In this document: piece by piece, positions 34,184 to 42,431 of the stretch
Numbering within the stretch: the first letter of the stretch is position 1
Layout of the letters: each line of letters starts with the position of its first letter
NCBI GenBank assembly: GCA_017854585.1
Contig: JAFMHK010000010.1
Location: 50,728 to 94,686 of the forward strand
DNA length: 43,959 nucleotides
Direction: 5' to 3'
Source: Paracoccaceae bacterium
GTDB lineage: Bacteria; Pseudomonadota; Alphaproteobacteria; Rhodobacterales; Rhodobacteraceae
The notes under the pieces: model-generated
Seen by the model: only the letters and a program-made list of their open reading frames with translations
Told to the model about the DNA's origin: nothing
Database searches by the model: none
Made by a program: the position numbers and the translations under genes

Positions 34184-34602
34184 CACCGGATCGGATGGCC
34201 AAGATACACGCCGCTGCCTTTACCCATGGCCGCCCGTGGAGCGCGGTGGAGTTCGGGCAGTTGCTGAGCACTCCCTTGACCCATGTGATCAGCGACGATG
34301 CCGGTTTTGCCCTAATACAGGTAATTGCGCCCGAGGTGGAATTGCTGACCATCGCGGTCCATCCGGACCATATGGGATGCGGCCACGGTGCGCAGATTTT
34401 GTCCAACGCCATCGATCTTGCGCAGGACCTTGGCGCGACGCTGATGTTTCTGGAGGTGCATCGCGACAATCTGGCCGCCCGCGCACTGTATGCCCGCGCG
34501 GAATTTGCGGAAACCGGACTGCGCCGCGCGTACTATCGCAACGCCGATGGCACGACCGCCGATGCGATCGTCATGACCCGTTCGATCCCTGCCCGCGATT
34601 GA
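34180..34602 (+). CDS. rimI: Ribosomal protein S18-alanine N-acetyltransferase
   Basis: GNAT acetyltransferase of 140 residues acting on the N-terminal alanine of ribosomal protein S18. The acetyl-CoA site is [21 protein letters not shown], and [30 protein letters not shown] text (catalytic/stacking residues ending in the Tyr-rich [11 protein letters not shown]) is typical of RimI. It begins [16 protein letters not shown] after the start. Coupling to tsaB through an ATGA overlap supports RimI over a general GNAT enzyme. Confidence 0.9.
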   Translation: MTPDRMAKIHAAAFTHGRPWSAVEFGQLLSTPLTHVISDDAGFALIQVIAPEVELLTIAVHPDHMGCGHGAQILSNAIDLAQDLGATLMFLEVHRDNLAARALYARAEFAETGLRRAYYRNADGTTADAIVMTRSIPARD

Positions 34603-34775
34603 GGCATCTGCACGATAGCTGACGTCGCGTCCGACGGATGACCTACGCCGCATAGCAGAATCCGGTTGACCACGGGGGCGCAAATTGCCCTTATTCCTGC
34701 GATCAGAGCGATCTTTGCTTGCGGGCACGCCCCAGCCAAGGCGGCGGCCCTTCCACCAACCGGGAGAAGACCAGA

Positions 34776-35771
34776 ATGACATTGATGAAAAAACTGCTTG
34801 GCGCAGCCGCCACGCTTGCCATTTCCGCAACCGGCGCGCTTGCCGATCCGGCGTTGGTCTTTGACCTTGGCGGCAAATTCGACCGCTCTTTCAACGAAGC
34901 AGCCTTCAACGGCGCGGAGCGTTGGGCCGAAGAAACCGGCGGATCATACCGCGAAATCGAACTGCAGTCCGACGCTCAGCGTGAACAGGCCCTGCGCCGT
35001 CTGGCCGAAGCTGGCTCCAACCCCATCGTGATGGCGGGCTTTGCGTTCGGTTCCACGCTGGAAGTGGTTGCACCCGATTACCCCGACACGACCTTCGTGA
35101 TCATCGACAGCGTGGTTGATCAACCCAACGTCCAATCCATCATCTTCCAAGAGCACGAAGGCTCTTATCTGGTCGGCATGCTGGCTGGCATGGCGTCCGA
35201 ATCCGGCACGGTCGGCTTCATCGGCGGCATGGATATTCCGCTGATCTCGCGCTTTGCCTGCGGATATGCGCAAGGCGTGGTCGCAGCAAACCCCGATGCA
35301 ACCGTCATCGCCAACATGACCGGCACCACCCCATCTGCTTGGAACGACCCAGTCCGTGGCGGCGAACTGACCCGTAGCCAGATCAGCCAAGGCGCCGACG
35401 TCGTTTACGCGGCCGCTGGCGGCACCGGTATCGGCGTCCTGCAGACCGCAGCCGACGAAGGCATCCTGTCGATCGGTGTGGACAGCAACCAGAACGGAAT
35501 GCACCCCGGTCAGGTACTGACCTCGATGATGAAGCGCGTCGATGTGGCGGTCTACAACTCGTTCACCGCTGCCGATGCGATCGAGCCCGGCCTGCTGGTG
35601 CTTGGGCTTGCCGAAGAAGGCGTGGGTTACGCACTGGATGAAAACAACGCCGAACTGGTCACCGCCGAAATGATCGCCGCCGTCGATGCCGCACGGGCGC
35701 AGATCATTGCCGGTGAAATCGCCGTTCACAACTTCACCGAAGACGGCACCTGCCCCGTCACGATGCAGTAA
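34776..35771 (+). CDS. BMP-family ABC transporter substrate-binding protein
   Basis: Periplasmic receptor of the basic membrane protein (BMP/Med, PnrA-like) family, whose characterised members bind nucleosides. 331 residues. Signal peptide MTLMKKLLGAAATLAISATGALA, then ALVFDLGGKFDRSFNEAAFNGAERWAEE, a hallmark N-terminus, IVMAGFAFG, VGFIGGMDIPLISRFACGYAQGV and VYAAAGGTGIGVLQTAADEG. GGAGA lies 8 bases before the ATG at 34776, which sets the start. It is first in an operon with a fused ATPase and two permeases; purine nucleoside uptake is the best inference. Confidence 0.92.
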   Translation: MTLMKKLLGAAATLAISATGALADPALVFDLGGKFDRSFNEAAFNGAERWAEETGGSYREIELQSDAQREQALRRLAEAGSNPIVMAGFAFGSTLEVVAPDYPDTTFVIIDSVVDQPNVQSIIFQEHEGSYLVGMLAGMASESGTVGFIGGMDIPLISRFACGYAQGVVAANPDATVIANMTGTTPSAWNDPVRGGELTRSQISQGADVVYAAAGGTGIGVLQTAADEGILSIGVDSNQNGMHPGQVLTSMMKRVDVAVYNSFTAADAIEPGLLVLGLAEEGVGYALDENNAELVTAEMIAAVDAARAQIIAGEIAVHNFTEDGTCPVTMQ

Positions 35772-35780
35772 CGAACCATC

Positions 35781-35809
35781 GGCACGGGCGGTGTCAAACC
35801 GCCTGTGCC
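35781..35809 (+). terminator. First hairpin after the BMP binding-protein gene
   Basis: A 12-bp stem, GGCACGGGCGGT (35781-35792) with ACCGCCTGTGCC (35798-35809), one G-U pair and loop GTCAA, starting 9 bases after the stop. It precedes the second, T-tailed hairpin by 15 bases; together they probably stabilise the binding-protein mRNA. Confidence 0.6.
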
Positions 35810-35824
35810 GGCCCAAGACACTTT

Positions 35825-35860
35825 GAAAGGGCCGCGCCGGATCCCGGCAGCGGCCCTTTT
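35825..35860 (+). terminator. Second hairpin with T-run (leaky intrinsic terminator)
   Basis: AAAGGGCCGC (35826-35835) pairs with GCGGCCCTTT (35850-35859), continued by GCCGG/CCGGC with loop ATC and a bulged A, then TTTT at 35857-35860. It has all marks of an intrinsic terminator yet lies inside the operon, 32 bases before the ATPase ATG, so it should be leaky. Confidence 0.8.
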
Positions 35861-35891
35861 GACAAAGCCCCACACAGGTCGGTGCCGCCCC

Positions 35892-37439
35892 ATGACCCAA
35901 ATCGCCCCAGCCATCGAACTCAAGGGGATATCGAAATCCTTCGGCCCTGTGCAGGCCAACAAGGATATCTCGTTGTCGATCCAGCCCGGCACGATCCATG
36001 GTATCGTGGGCGAGAACGGGGCCGGGAAATCGACGCTGATGTCGATCCTTTACGGGTTCTACAAGGCCGACGCGGGCGAGGTGTTCATCAACGGCACCCT
36101 GACCCCGATCCCCGATAGCCAGGCCGCCATTCGCGCCGGTATCGGGATGGTGCACCAGCACTTCAAACTGGTGGAAAACTTCACCGTCGTCGAAAACGTC
36201 ATTCTGGGTGCCGAAGATGGCGCGATGCTGCAGCCGTCGATCGCCAAGGCGCGCAAACTGCTGACGGAACTTGCGACTGAATACGGGCTGGATGTGAACC
36301 CCGACGCGATCGTGGAAGACCTGAGTGTTGGCCATCAGCAGCGGGTCGAGATCCTGAAACAACTGTATCGGCAAGCCGACATTCTGATCCTTGATGAACC
36401 GACGGGCGTTTTGACCCCTGCCGAGGCCGATCAATTGTTCCGGATCCTGGGCCGCCTGAAGGACGAAGGCAAAACCATCGTTCTGATCACCCACAAGTTG
36501 CGTGAAATCATGGACGTGACCGATACCGTATCCGTCATGCGGCGTGGCGAGATGACTGCGACCGTCAAGACATCCGAGACCAGCCCGGCGGGGCTGGCTG
36601 AGCTGATGGTCGGACGCAAAGTGCTGCTTGAGGTGAACAAGCAACCCGTAACTCCCGGCCCCGTGGTGCTGGAGGTATCTGACCTCAAGGTTGTTGACCA
36701 CGCGGGTGTCGAACGGCTCAAGGGTGTCAGCTTTTCCATTCGGGCCGGTGAGATTCTGGGCATCGCGGGTGTGGCGGGCAATGGTCAGTCCGAATTGCTG
36801 GAGGTTTTGGGCGGAATGAGAGCCGCGACCAGCGGTCGCGTGACGTTGCATGGCGACCCCATCGACCTGACCGGGCAGTCATCGGACGGGCAATCGCGGC
36901 GCGCCCGAGGGATCGCCCATGTGCCCGAAGACAGACAGGCCGAGGGCCTGATCATGCCCTATGAGGCGTGGGAAAACGTCGCCTTCGGCTATCACCACGA
37001 CCCGAAATACCAGATCAATGCCATCTTGATGAACAACGCGGCCATCAAGGCGGATTGCGCGGACAAGATGGCCCGCTATGACGTGCGCCCACCCAACCCG
37101 CGCCTGCCTGCGCGGAATTTCTCGGGCGGGAACCAGCAAAAGATCGTCGTGGCCCGCGAGATGGACCGCAACCCCGACCTGCTTCTGGTCGGCCAACCGA
37201 CGCGCGGTGTCGACATCGGTGCAATCGAATTCATTCATGAACAGATCATCGCCCTGCGCGACGCAGGCAAAGCCGTGTTGCTGGTGTCGGTCGAACTGGA
37301 TGAAATCCTTGGTCTGTCGGACCGCGTCGCCGTCATGTTCGATGGTCACATCATGGGCGAACGGCTGCCGGATGAAACCGACGAAAAGGAACTGGGCCTA
37401 CTGATGGCCGGGATGAGCGAAACGAAGGGGGCCGCATAA
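35892..37439 (+). CDS. BMP-type ABC transporter ATPase, two fused nucleotide-binding domains
   Basis: 515-residue ATPase with two domains, standard for nucleoside/BMP importers. Domain 1: Walker A VGENGAGKST (40-48), signature LSVGHQQRVEIL, Walker B LILDEPTGVLT, switch LITHKLREI. Domain 2: degenerate Walker A GVAGNGQSELL (Gln where Lys is usual), signature FSGGNQQKIVVAREM and Walker B LLLVGQPTRGVDIG with Gln in place of the catalytic Glu. This asymmetry is normal for the family and means one active site does most of the hydrolysis. The ATG at 35892 lacks a good Shine-Dalgarno sequence; the frame is open to 35805 through the terminator. Its stop overlaps the next ATG (TAATG). Confidence 0.93.
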   Translation: MTQIAPAIELKGISKSFGPVQANKDISLSIQPGTIHGIVGENGAGKSTLMSILYGFYKADAGEVFINGTLTPIPDSQAAIRAGIGMVHQHFKLVENFTVVENVILGAEDGAMLQPSIAKARKLLTELATEYGLDVNPDAIVEDLSVGHQQRVEILKQLYRQADILILDEPTGVLTPAEADQLFRILGRLKDEGKTIVLITHKLREIMDVTDTVSVMRRGEMTATVKTSETSPAGLAELMVGRKVLLEVNKQPVTPGPVVLEVSDLKVVDHAGVERLKGVSFSIRAGEILGIAGVAGNGQSELLEVLGGMRAATSGRVTLHGDPIDLTGQSSDGQSRRARGIAHVPEDRQAEGLIMPYEAWENVAFGYHHDPKYQINAILMNNAAIKADCADKMARYDVRPPNPRLPARNFSGGNQQKIVVAREMDRNPDLLLVGQPTRGVDIGAIEFIHEQIIALRDAGKAVLLVSVELDEILGLSDRVAVMFDGHIMGERLPDETDEKELGLLMAGMSETKGAA

Positions 37440-38575
37440 TGGGCAAGATGCCGAAATGGGCCGATATCATCTTGATCCCGCTGATCTCGGTTCTGCTGGC
37501 GCTGATCGTGTCGGGGCTTGTCGTTCTGTATATCGGGGAAAACCCGCTGGAGGCGATGGCCATCATGGTGCGCGGCGCTGTGGGGTCGGCCTATGGCTGG
37601 GGCTATACGCTGTATTACGCGACCAACTTTATCTTTACCGGACTTGCCGTGGCCGTCGCGTTCCACGCCAAGCTGTTCAACATCGGCGGTGAGGGACAGG
37701 CCGCACTTGGCGGTTTGGGCGTTGCGATCGTGTGCCTGACAATCCCGTGGCCGCATTGGTCGATCGCCCTGATCGCGGCGACCGGGGGAGCGGCTATTTT
37801 CGGGGCACTTTGGGCCTTGATCCCGGCGTGGTTGCAGGCCCGCCGTGACAGCCACATCGTGATCACGACCATCATGTTCAACTACATCGCATCCGCACTG
37901 CTGGTCTATCTGCTGGTGAATGTGTTCCGCGTGCCCGGCTCCATGGCGCCGGAAACCGCGCGCTTTGCCGAACAGATGCACCTGCCGTCCGCGTTTGACA
38001 TCGTGCCATGGCTTGGTTTCCGAGCGTCGACCCCGCTCAACATCGCTTTCTTGCTGGCGTTGGTCGCCTGCGTCGGCGTCTGGGTGCTGATCTGGCGGAC
38101 CCGTCTGGGTTACGAGATCCGCGCCTATGGCCATTCGCAGACGGCCGCCGTCTATGCGGGCATCAACCCGGTGCGCATCGTCATGATCACCATGCTGATT
38201 TCTGGCGGATTGTCGGGGCTGATGGCAATCAACGCCGTCATGGGCGAGGCCGAGCGTCTGGTCATCGACAACGTGCAGGGGGCCGGGTTCGTCGGTATCG
38301 CCGTGGCCCTGATGGGCCGGTCGCATCCCGTGGGCGTGTTTCTGGCGGCATTGCTGTTCGGCGCGCTTTATCAGGGCGGAGCCGAGTTGGAATTCGAAAT
38401 GCCAGCCGTTTCGCGCGAGATGATCGTGGTGATTCAGGCGCTGGTGATCTTGTTCACCGGGGCGCTGGATAATCTGGTGCGGATGCCGATGGAAAGCCTG
38501 TTCCTCAGTCTGCGCAGGCGGCCTGAGGCGGCGGCGGCGGGTCCGGTGCCAAAACGCACAGACGCGGGAGAGTAA
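37439..38575 (+). CDS. BMP-type ABC transporter permease 1
   Basis: 378-residue inner-membrane permease (NupP-like) of the nucleoside importer. It has about nine hydrophobic segments. NFIFTGLAVAVAFHAKLFNIGGEGQAALGGLG is the recurring signature of the family (positions about 60-90), and YGHSQTAAVYAGINPVRIV is the coupling-helix region facing the ATPase. The ATG at 37439 shares a base with the ATPase stop. The last ~20 residues are Ala/Arg-rich and cytoplasmic. It pairs with the next gene, which has the same fold. Confidence 0.93.
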   Translation: MGKMPKWADIILIPLISVLLALIVSGLVVLYIGENPLEAMAIMVRGAVGSAYGWGYTLYYATNFIFTGLAVAVAFHAKLFNIGGEGQAALGGLGVAIVCLTIPWPHWSIALIAATGGAAIFGALWALIPAWLQARRDSHIVITTIMFNYIASALLVYLLVNVFRVPGSMAPETARFAEQMHLPSAFDIVPWLGFRASTPLNIAFLLALVACVGVWVLIWRTRLGYEIRAYGHSQTAAVYAGINPVRIVMITMLISGGLSGLMAINAVMGEAERLVIDNVQGAGFVGIAVALMGRSHPVGVFLAALLFGALYQGGAELEFEMPAVSREMIVVIQALVILFTGALDNLVRMPMESLFLSLRRRPEAAAAGPVPKRTDAGE

Positions 38576-38579
38576 CGCG

Positions 38580-39698
38580 ATGGATTTCCTCGGCATCCTG
38601 CAAATTCTTGATTCCACTGTCCGCTTGGCGACCCCGCTGCTTCTGGCCTGCCTTGCGGGGCTATATTCGGAACGCGCCGGCATTTTCGACATCGGTCTGG
38701 AAGGAAAGATGCTGGCTGCAGCGTTCTTTTCGGCGGCCATCGCCTATACCACGGGCTCGGTCTGGTTGGGTCTGCTGGCGGGTATCGCGGCATCGGTGAT
38801 GCTGTCGCTGCTGCATGGCCTTGCCTCCATCACCTACCGTGGCAATCAGCTGATTTCGGGCGTCGCGATCAATTTTCTTGCCGCCGGGGTTACCGTGGTC
38901 GTGGCGCAGACATGGTTCTCGATCGGGGGGCGGACCCCGGCCCTGACTGGCGGCGCCCGGTTCTATGAGATCACCTTGCCGGGGGCCGAGGCGCTCTCTG
39001 GCGTCCCGGTTCTGGGGCCGATCTATGCCGAACTGATCTCGGGCCATTCCATTCTGGTGTATGTGGCGCTGGCGATCGTTCCGCTGACATGGTGGGTACT
39101 ATTTCGCACACGATTCGGCCTACGCCTGAGGGCTGTGGGGGAAAACCCGGCGGCGGTGGATACGGCGGGTGTATCGGTCGTGGGCATGCGCTATGCGGCG
39201 GTGGTGATTTGCGGTGTGTTGTGCGGTTTGGCCGGGGCCTATCTGGCCACGGGCTTGTCGGCGGGCTTCGTCAAGGACATGAGCGCGGGGCGCGGGTTCA
39301 TCGCGCTGGCTGCCCTGATCTTTGCGAAATGGCGTCCGTGGTATGCGCTATATGCCTGCCTGCTGTTCGGCTTTCTTGATGCGGCCGGCAGCCGGTTCCA
39401 GAACATCGAGACCTCGGCCATGCTGGTGGTTATCTTGCTGGGCGCCGTCGCTGCGGGGCTGGTGTGGGCGGGGCGCAAATCACGGTTGGATATGGCCGTG
39501 ATGGGGGGCATTGCCGCCCTGCTGATCGGGGTCATCGCATTGGTGCTTGGCGGCGTCGGATTGACCGGCACCGCCACCATCCCGGTGCAGTTCATGCAGG
39601 CGCTTCCCTATATCCTGACGGTCGTCATTTTGGCGGGGTTCGTGGGCAAGGCCATCCCACCCCGCGCAGGCGGAGAACCTTACGTCAAGGAACGCTAA
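38580..39698 (+). CDS. BMP-type ABC transporter permease 2
   Basis: 372-residue partner permease (NupQ-like), four bases after the first. VRLATPLLLACLAGLYSERAGIFDIGLEGKML is the family hallmark; FGLRLRAVGENPAAVDTAGVSVV is the coupling-helix block with Glu-Asn-Pro. SAGRGFIALAALIFAKWRPW follows. GGGAGAG lies 7 bases before the ATG. The four-gene cassette binding protein/ATPase/permease/permease is complete here. There is no purine-catabolism gene beside it, so the ligand stays inferred from the family. Confidence 0.93.
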   Translation: MDFLGILQILDSTVRLATPLLLACLAGLYSERAGIFDIGLEGKMLAAAFFSAAIAYTTGSVWLGLLAGIAASVMLSLLHGLASITYRGNQLISGVAINFLAAGVTVVVAQTWFSIGGRTPALTGGARFYEITLPGAEALSGVPVLGPIYAELISGHSILVYVALAIVPLTWWVLFRTRFGLRLRAVGENPAAVDTAGVSVVGMRYAAVVICGVLCGLAGAYLATGLSAGFVKDMSAGRGFIALAALIFAKWRPWYALYACLLFGFLDAAGSRFQNIETSAMLVVILLGAVAAGLVWAGRKSRLDMAVMGGIAALLIGVIALVLGGVGLTGTATIPVQFMQALPYILTVVILAGFVGKAIPPRAGGEPYVKER

Positions 39699-39849
39699 TG
39701 CGCGCGGCCCGCTGCAGAACGGCCCAAGACACCACGGCGATGAACACCTGTTCCGATCTGTCGCAGCAAGTCCGGCCCGCGATCTGCTGGCGCTGCGGGC
39801 GGCCGCGCGTTACACCCGGTTGAAAGCTTCAGGGACTGTTGCGTAAACC

Positions 39850-40776
39850 ATGCAAGTCTACCTTCCCATCGCCGAGGTCAGCGTCAACGCATTCCTGCTT
39901 TTGGGCCTTGGCGGCCTGGTCGGGATCTTGTCGGGCATGTTCGGCGTGGGTGGCGGGTTCCTGATGACGCCACTTCTGTTTTTCATCGGCATACCACCCG
40001 CCGTCGCTGTCGCGACGGAGGCCGCACAGATCGTGGCCTCGTCCTTTTCGGGTGTTCTTGCGCATCTCAAACGCAAGACCGTGGACCTGCGAATGGGAAC
40101 TGTCTTGCTGGTCGGTGGCCTGATTGGGGCGGCGGCGGGCGTACAGGTCTTTGCATTGCTCACGAAGCTGGGGCAGGTCGATCTGTTGGTCAGGCTTTGC
40201 TACGTTGTCTTTCTGGGGCTGATTGGCGGCCTGATGTTCTTTGAAAGCCTGCGCGCCATTCGCCGCGCACGGCGCGCGGGGCATACGCCGGTTGCGAAAC
40301 GCCGCCAGCGTGGTTGGATCGACGCGCTGCCGTTCAAGATGCGGTTCCGGACCTCGGGCCTTTATATCTCGGTTATTCCGCCCCTGCTTGTCGGCCTCTT
40401 TGTCGGCGTTCTGGCGGCCATCATGGGCGTCGGTGGCGGCTTTATCATGGTCCCCGCGATGATTTATCTGCTGGGTATGCCGACCAAGGTCGTGGTGGGA
40501 ACATCTTTGTTCCAGATCATCTTTGTCACCGGCTTTTCCACGTTGATGCACGCCACGACCAATTTCACCGTCGATATGGTGCTGGCTGTCCTGCTGCTGG
40601 TCGGTGGTGTCGTCGGCGCGCAGATCGGCACGCGTATCGGTGTGCGGATGAAAGCGGAACAGTTGCGCATCTTGCTGGCGATCATGGTGCTGATCGTCTG
40701 CGGGCGGCTTGCGATGGACTTGCTGCTGGAACCGGCCGAGCTGTATTCCATCGGCTTTGCGGGGGCCGGACATTGA
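39850..40776 (+). CDS. tauE: TauE/SafE-family sulfite (organosulfonate) exporter
   Basis: 308-residue inner-membrane anion permease, about eight hydrophobic segments in two homologous halves. Each half begins with the same glycine motif: GMFGVGGGFLMTPLLFFIG near residue 33 and GVGGGFIMVPAMIYLLG near 195. Characterised relatives export sulfite or sulfoacetate during degradation of organosulfonates. It starts at ATG 39850 after an in-frame stop, without a strong Shine-Dalgarno sequence, and overlaps the next gene by 4 bases (TTGA). Together they form the TauE-TIGR02186 pair. A transport direction or exact substrate cannot be read off. Confidence 0.88.
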   Translation: MQVYLPIAEVSVNAFLLLGLGGLVGILSGMFGVGGGFLMTPLLFFIGIPPAVAVATEAAQIVASSFSGVLAHLKRKTVDLRMGTVLLVGGLIGAAAGVQVFALLTKLGQVDLLVRLCYVVFLGLIGGLMFFESLRAIRRARRAGHTPVAKRRQRGWIDALPFKMRFRTSGLYISVIPPLLVGLFVGVLAAIMGVGGGFIMVPAMIYLLGMPTKVVVGTSLFQIIFVTGFSTLMHATTNFTVDMVLAVLLLVGGVVGAQIGTRIGVRMKAEQLRILLAIMVLIVCGRLAMDLLLEPAELYSIGFAGAGH

Positions 40777-41540
40777 GGACGCTTTTGCTTGCCCTGACTT
40801 TGCTGCTCACGACCATCCCGGTGCAGGAAACCATGGCGCAGGAAACCGTGGTTGCGGGGCTGAGCCGCGCGGCGATCGAGATCAACACGAATTTCAACGG
40901 GTCGGAGATCCTGATCTTCGGGGCGGTTGGCCGTGTCAGCCCGCCGCCGGAAGGCGCGCCCCTGCATGTCATCATCACCGTGGAAGGCCCCGATCAGCCC
41001 GTTACCGTGCGACGCAAGGAACGCCGTTTCGGCATCTGGATGAACATCGACGCGGTGGAGGTGGATGCCGCCCCGACCTTCTACGCGGTCGCGACCACCG
41101 GCCCCCTGAACGAAGTGCTGACCCAGACCGAGGATTTGCGTCTTCAGATATCGGTGCCACGCGCCATCCGCGCCGTGGGGGTCAATGTTGGCGATACTGA
41201 CAACTTCACCGATGCGCTGATCCGTATCCGCGGAGACAGCGATCTTTATCAGATGAACGAGGGGTCTGTGACCCTGCGCGATGCAACGCTGTTCGACACA
41301 TCGTTTCGCCTGCCGGCAAACCTTGTCGAAGGCGATTATCGCACCCGGATATTCCTGACCCGAAACGGAGAGGTCGTGGGCAGCTTCAGTCACGATATCG
41401 CTGTGCGCAAGGTCGGCCTTGAACGCTTCATCTACAACCTCGCCCATGATCGCCCGCTGCTTTACGGCATCTTGTCTCTGGTCATCGCAATCGTGGCGGG
41501 ATGGCTTGCCTCTGCCGTGTTTCGATATATTCGCCCCTGA
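40773..41540 (+). CDS. TIGR02186-family membrane-anchored periplasmic protein
   Basis: 255-residue protein of the TIGR02186 family, which I know from Rhodobacterales and relatives next to TauE genes. Signal peptide RTLLLALTLLLTTIPVQETMAQ; the periplasmic body is beta-rich (VSPPPEGAPLHVIITVEGPDQPVTVRRKER, RIFLTRNGEVVGSF) and a single C-terminal membrane helix (LYGILSLVIAIVAGWLASAV) precedes a short basic tail. The start is TTG at 40773, overlapping the tauE stop, with GGGGG 7 bases upstream. It is probably an accessory subunit of the exporter, but no function is proven. Frames extending upstream to 40314 are shadows inside tauE. Confidence 0.85.
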   Translation: MRTLLLALTLLLTTIPVQETMAQETVVAGLSRAAIEINTNFNGSEILIFGAVGRVSPPPEGAPLHVIITVEGPDQPVTVRRKERRFGIWMNIDAVEVDAAPTFYAVATTGPLNEVLTQTEDLRLQISVPRAIRAVGVNVGDTDNFTDALIRIRGDSDLYQMNEGSVTLRDATLFDTSFRLPANLVEGDYRTRIFLTRNGEVVGSFSHDIAVRKVGLERFIYNLAHDRPLLYGILSLVIAIVAGWLASAVFRYIRP

Positions 41541-41658
41541 CCTCGTCGGATGCATTTCCCAGCGCCATCGCGGCAAGAGATCTGTGCATCATCCATCAGA
41601 CAGACATCCTTGGACGTTTCTTGATCGGCAGGGTGGCGCGCCCGGTGTGCCTGATGCC

Positions 41659-41670
41659 CTGCCCGGGCAG
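41659..41670. repeat. Perfect palindrome in the TIGR02186/SDR convergent gap
   Basis: CTGCCCGGGCAG, a perfect 12-base palindrome in the 162-base gap between the TIGR02186 gene and the SDR stop. It could be part of a bidirectional terminator, but there is no T-run. I see nothing else in this gap. Confidence 0.3.
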
Positions 41671-41702
41671 ATGCCCCGGCGGGGACGGCGGATGACGCAG
41701 AG

Positions 41703-42431
41703 CTAGCCGCGCCCCACATAGGGCATGGTGGTGGCCATGATCGTCTGAAACAGGACATTGGCGCTCGGCGGCAGGCTGGCCATGGCCAAAACCGCCTCGG
41801 CGACATGGACCACCTCCATCATCGGCGGCGGGGGTTCGCCACGCGCCGCCGCCTGCGCGGCCACGTCGCGCAACAGGTCGGTTTCCACATTGCCAATGTC
41901 GATCTGCCCGCAGGCAATGCCGATATCCCGCCCGTCCAATGCAATCTGCTTGGTCAGACCCGTCACCGCATGCTTCGTCGCGGTATAGGGCGCGGCACCG
42001 GGCCGGGGCACGTGCGCCGACACAGAGCCGTTATTGATGATCCGCCCACCCTGTGGCTGTTGGTGCCGCATGATCCGAAATGCCATCCGCGCGCACAAGA
42101 ACATGCCGGTCAGGTTGACGTCCACGGCACGCCGCCAATCGGCCACCGCAATCTCATCAATCGGTGCGGCAGGGGTGAAGATGCCGGCGTTGTTGAAAAG
42201 CAGGTCCAGACGCCCGGTCTGCGCCGTGAAATCATGGAACGCGACCTGCACCATATCCGCATCTGTCACATCACACGGCAGCGCGATCATGCGCGCCTGC
42301 CCACGCGCCATATCGGCCAGAATATCCCCCCGTCGCGCGACCAACCCAACGGTCCATCCCGCGCCCAACAGCGCATCGGCCACCGCCCGGCCAATTCCCG
42401 CGCTGGCGCCAGTCACGATTGCGGTTTTCAT
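41703..42431 (-). CDS. SDR-family NAD(P)-dependent oxidoreductase
   Basis: 242-residue classical short-chain dehydrogenase. Cofactor loop TGASAGIG (7-14), NNAG (80-83) and catalytic triad Ser136, Tyr149, Lys153 in the block from NGSVSAHVPRPG to YTATKHAV. No acidic residue follows beta2 (VGLVARR), so NADP is more likely than NAD. The substrate is not predictable. The ATG at 42431 overlaps the helicase stop by 4 bases (ATGA), so the two are co-translated, although no functional link is obvious. Confidence 0.9.
   Translation of the reverse strand: MKTAIVTGASAGIGRAVADALLGAGWTVGLVARRGDILADMARGQARMIALPCDVTDADMVQVAFHDFTAQTGRLDLLFNNAGIFTPAAPIDEIAVADWRRAVDVNLTGMFLCARMAFRIMRHQQPQGGRIINNGSVSAHVPRPGAAPYTATKHAVTGLTKQIALDGRDIGIACGQIDIGNVETDLLRDVAAQAAARGEPPPPMMEVVHVAEAVLAMASLPPSANVLFQTIMATTMPYVGRG

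Noticed and set aside
34666..34694. TTGACC followed by CCTTAT as a promoter for the BMP operon
   Set aside because: The -10 match is poor and nothing else supports it.
34944..36851. 635-codon open frame antisense to the BMP binding protein and ATPase
   Set aside because: It crosses two real genes and an intrinsic terminator and has no recognisable domain; GC-skew shadow.
41541..41702. Small open frames in the TIGR02186/SDR gap
   Set aside because: No ribosome-binding site, cysteine/glycine-rich chance-like products, only a short palindrome of note.
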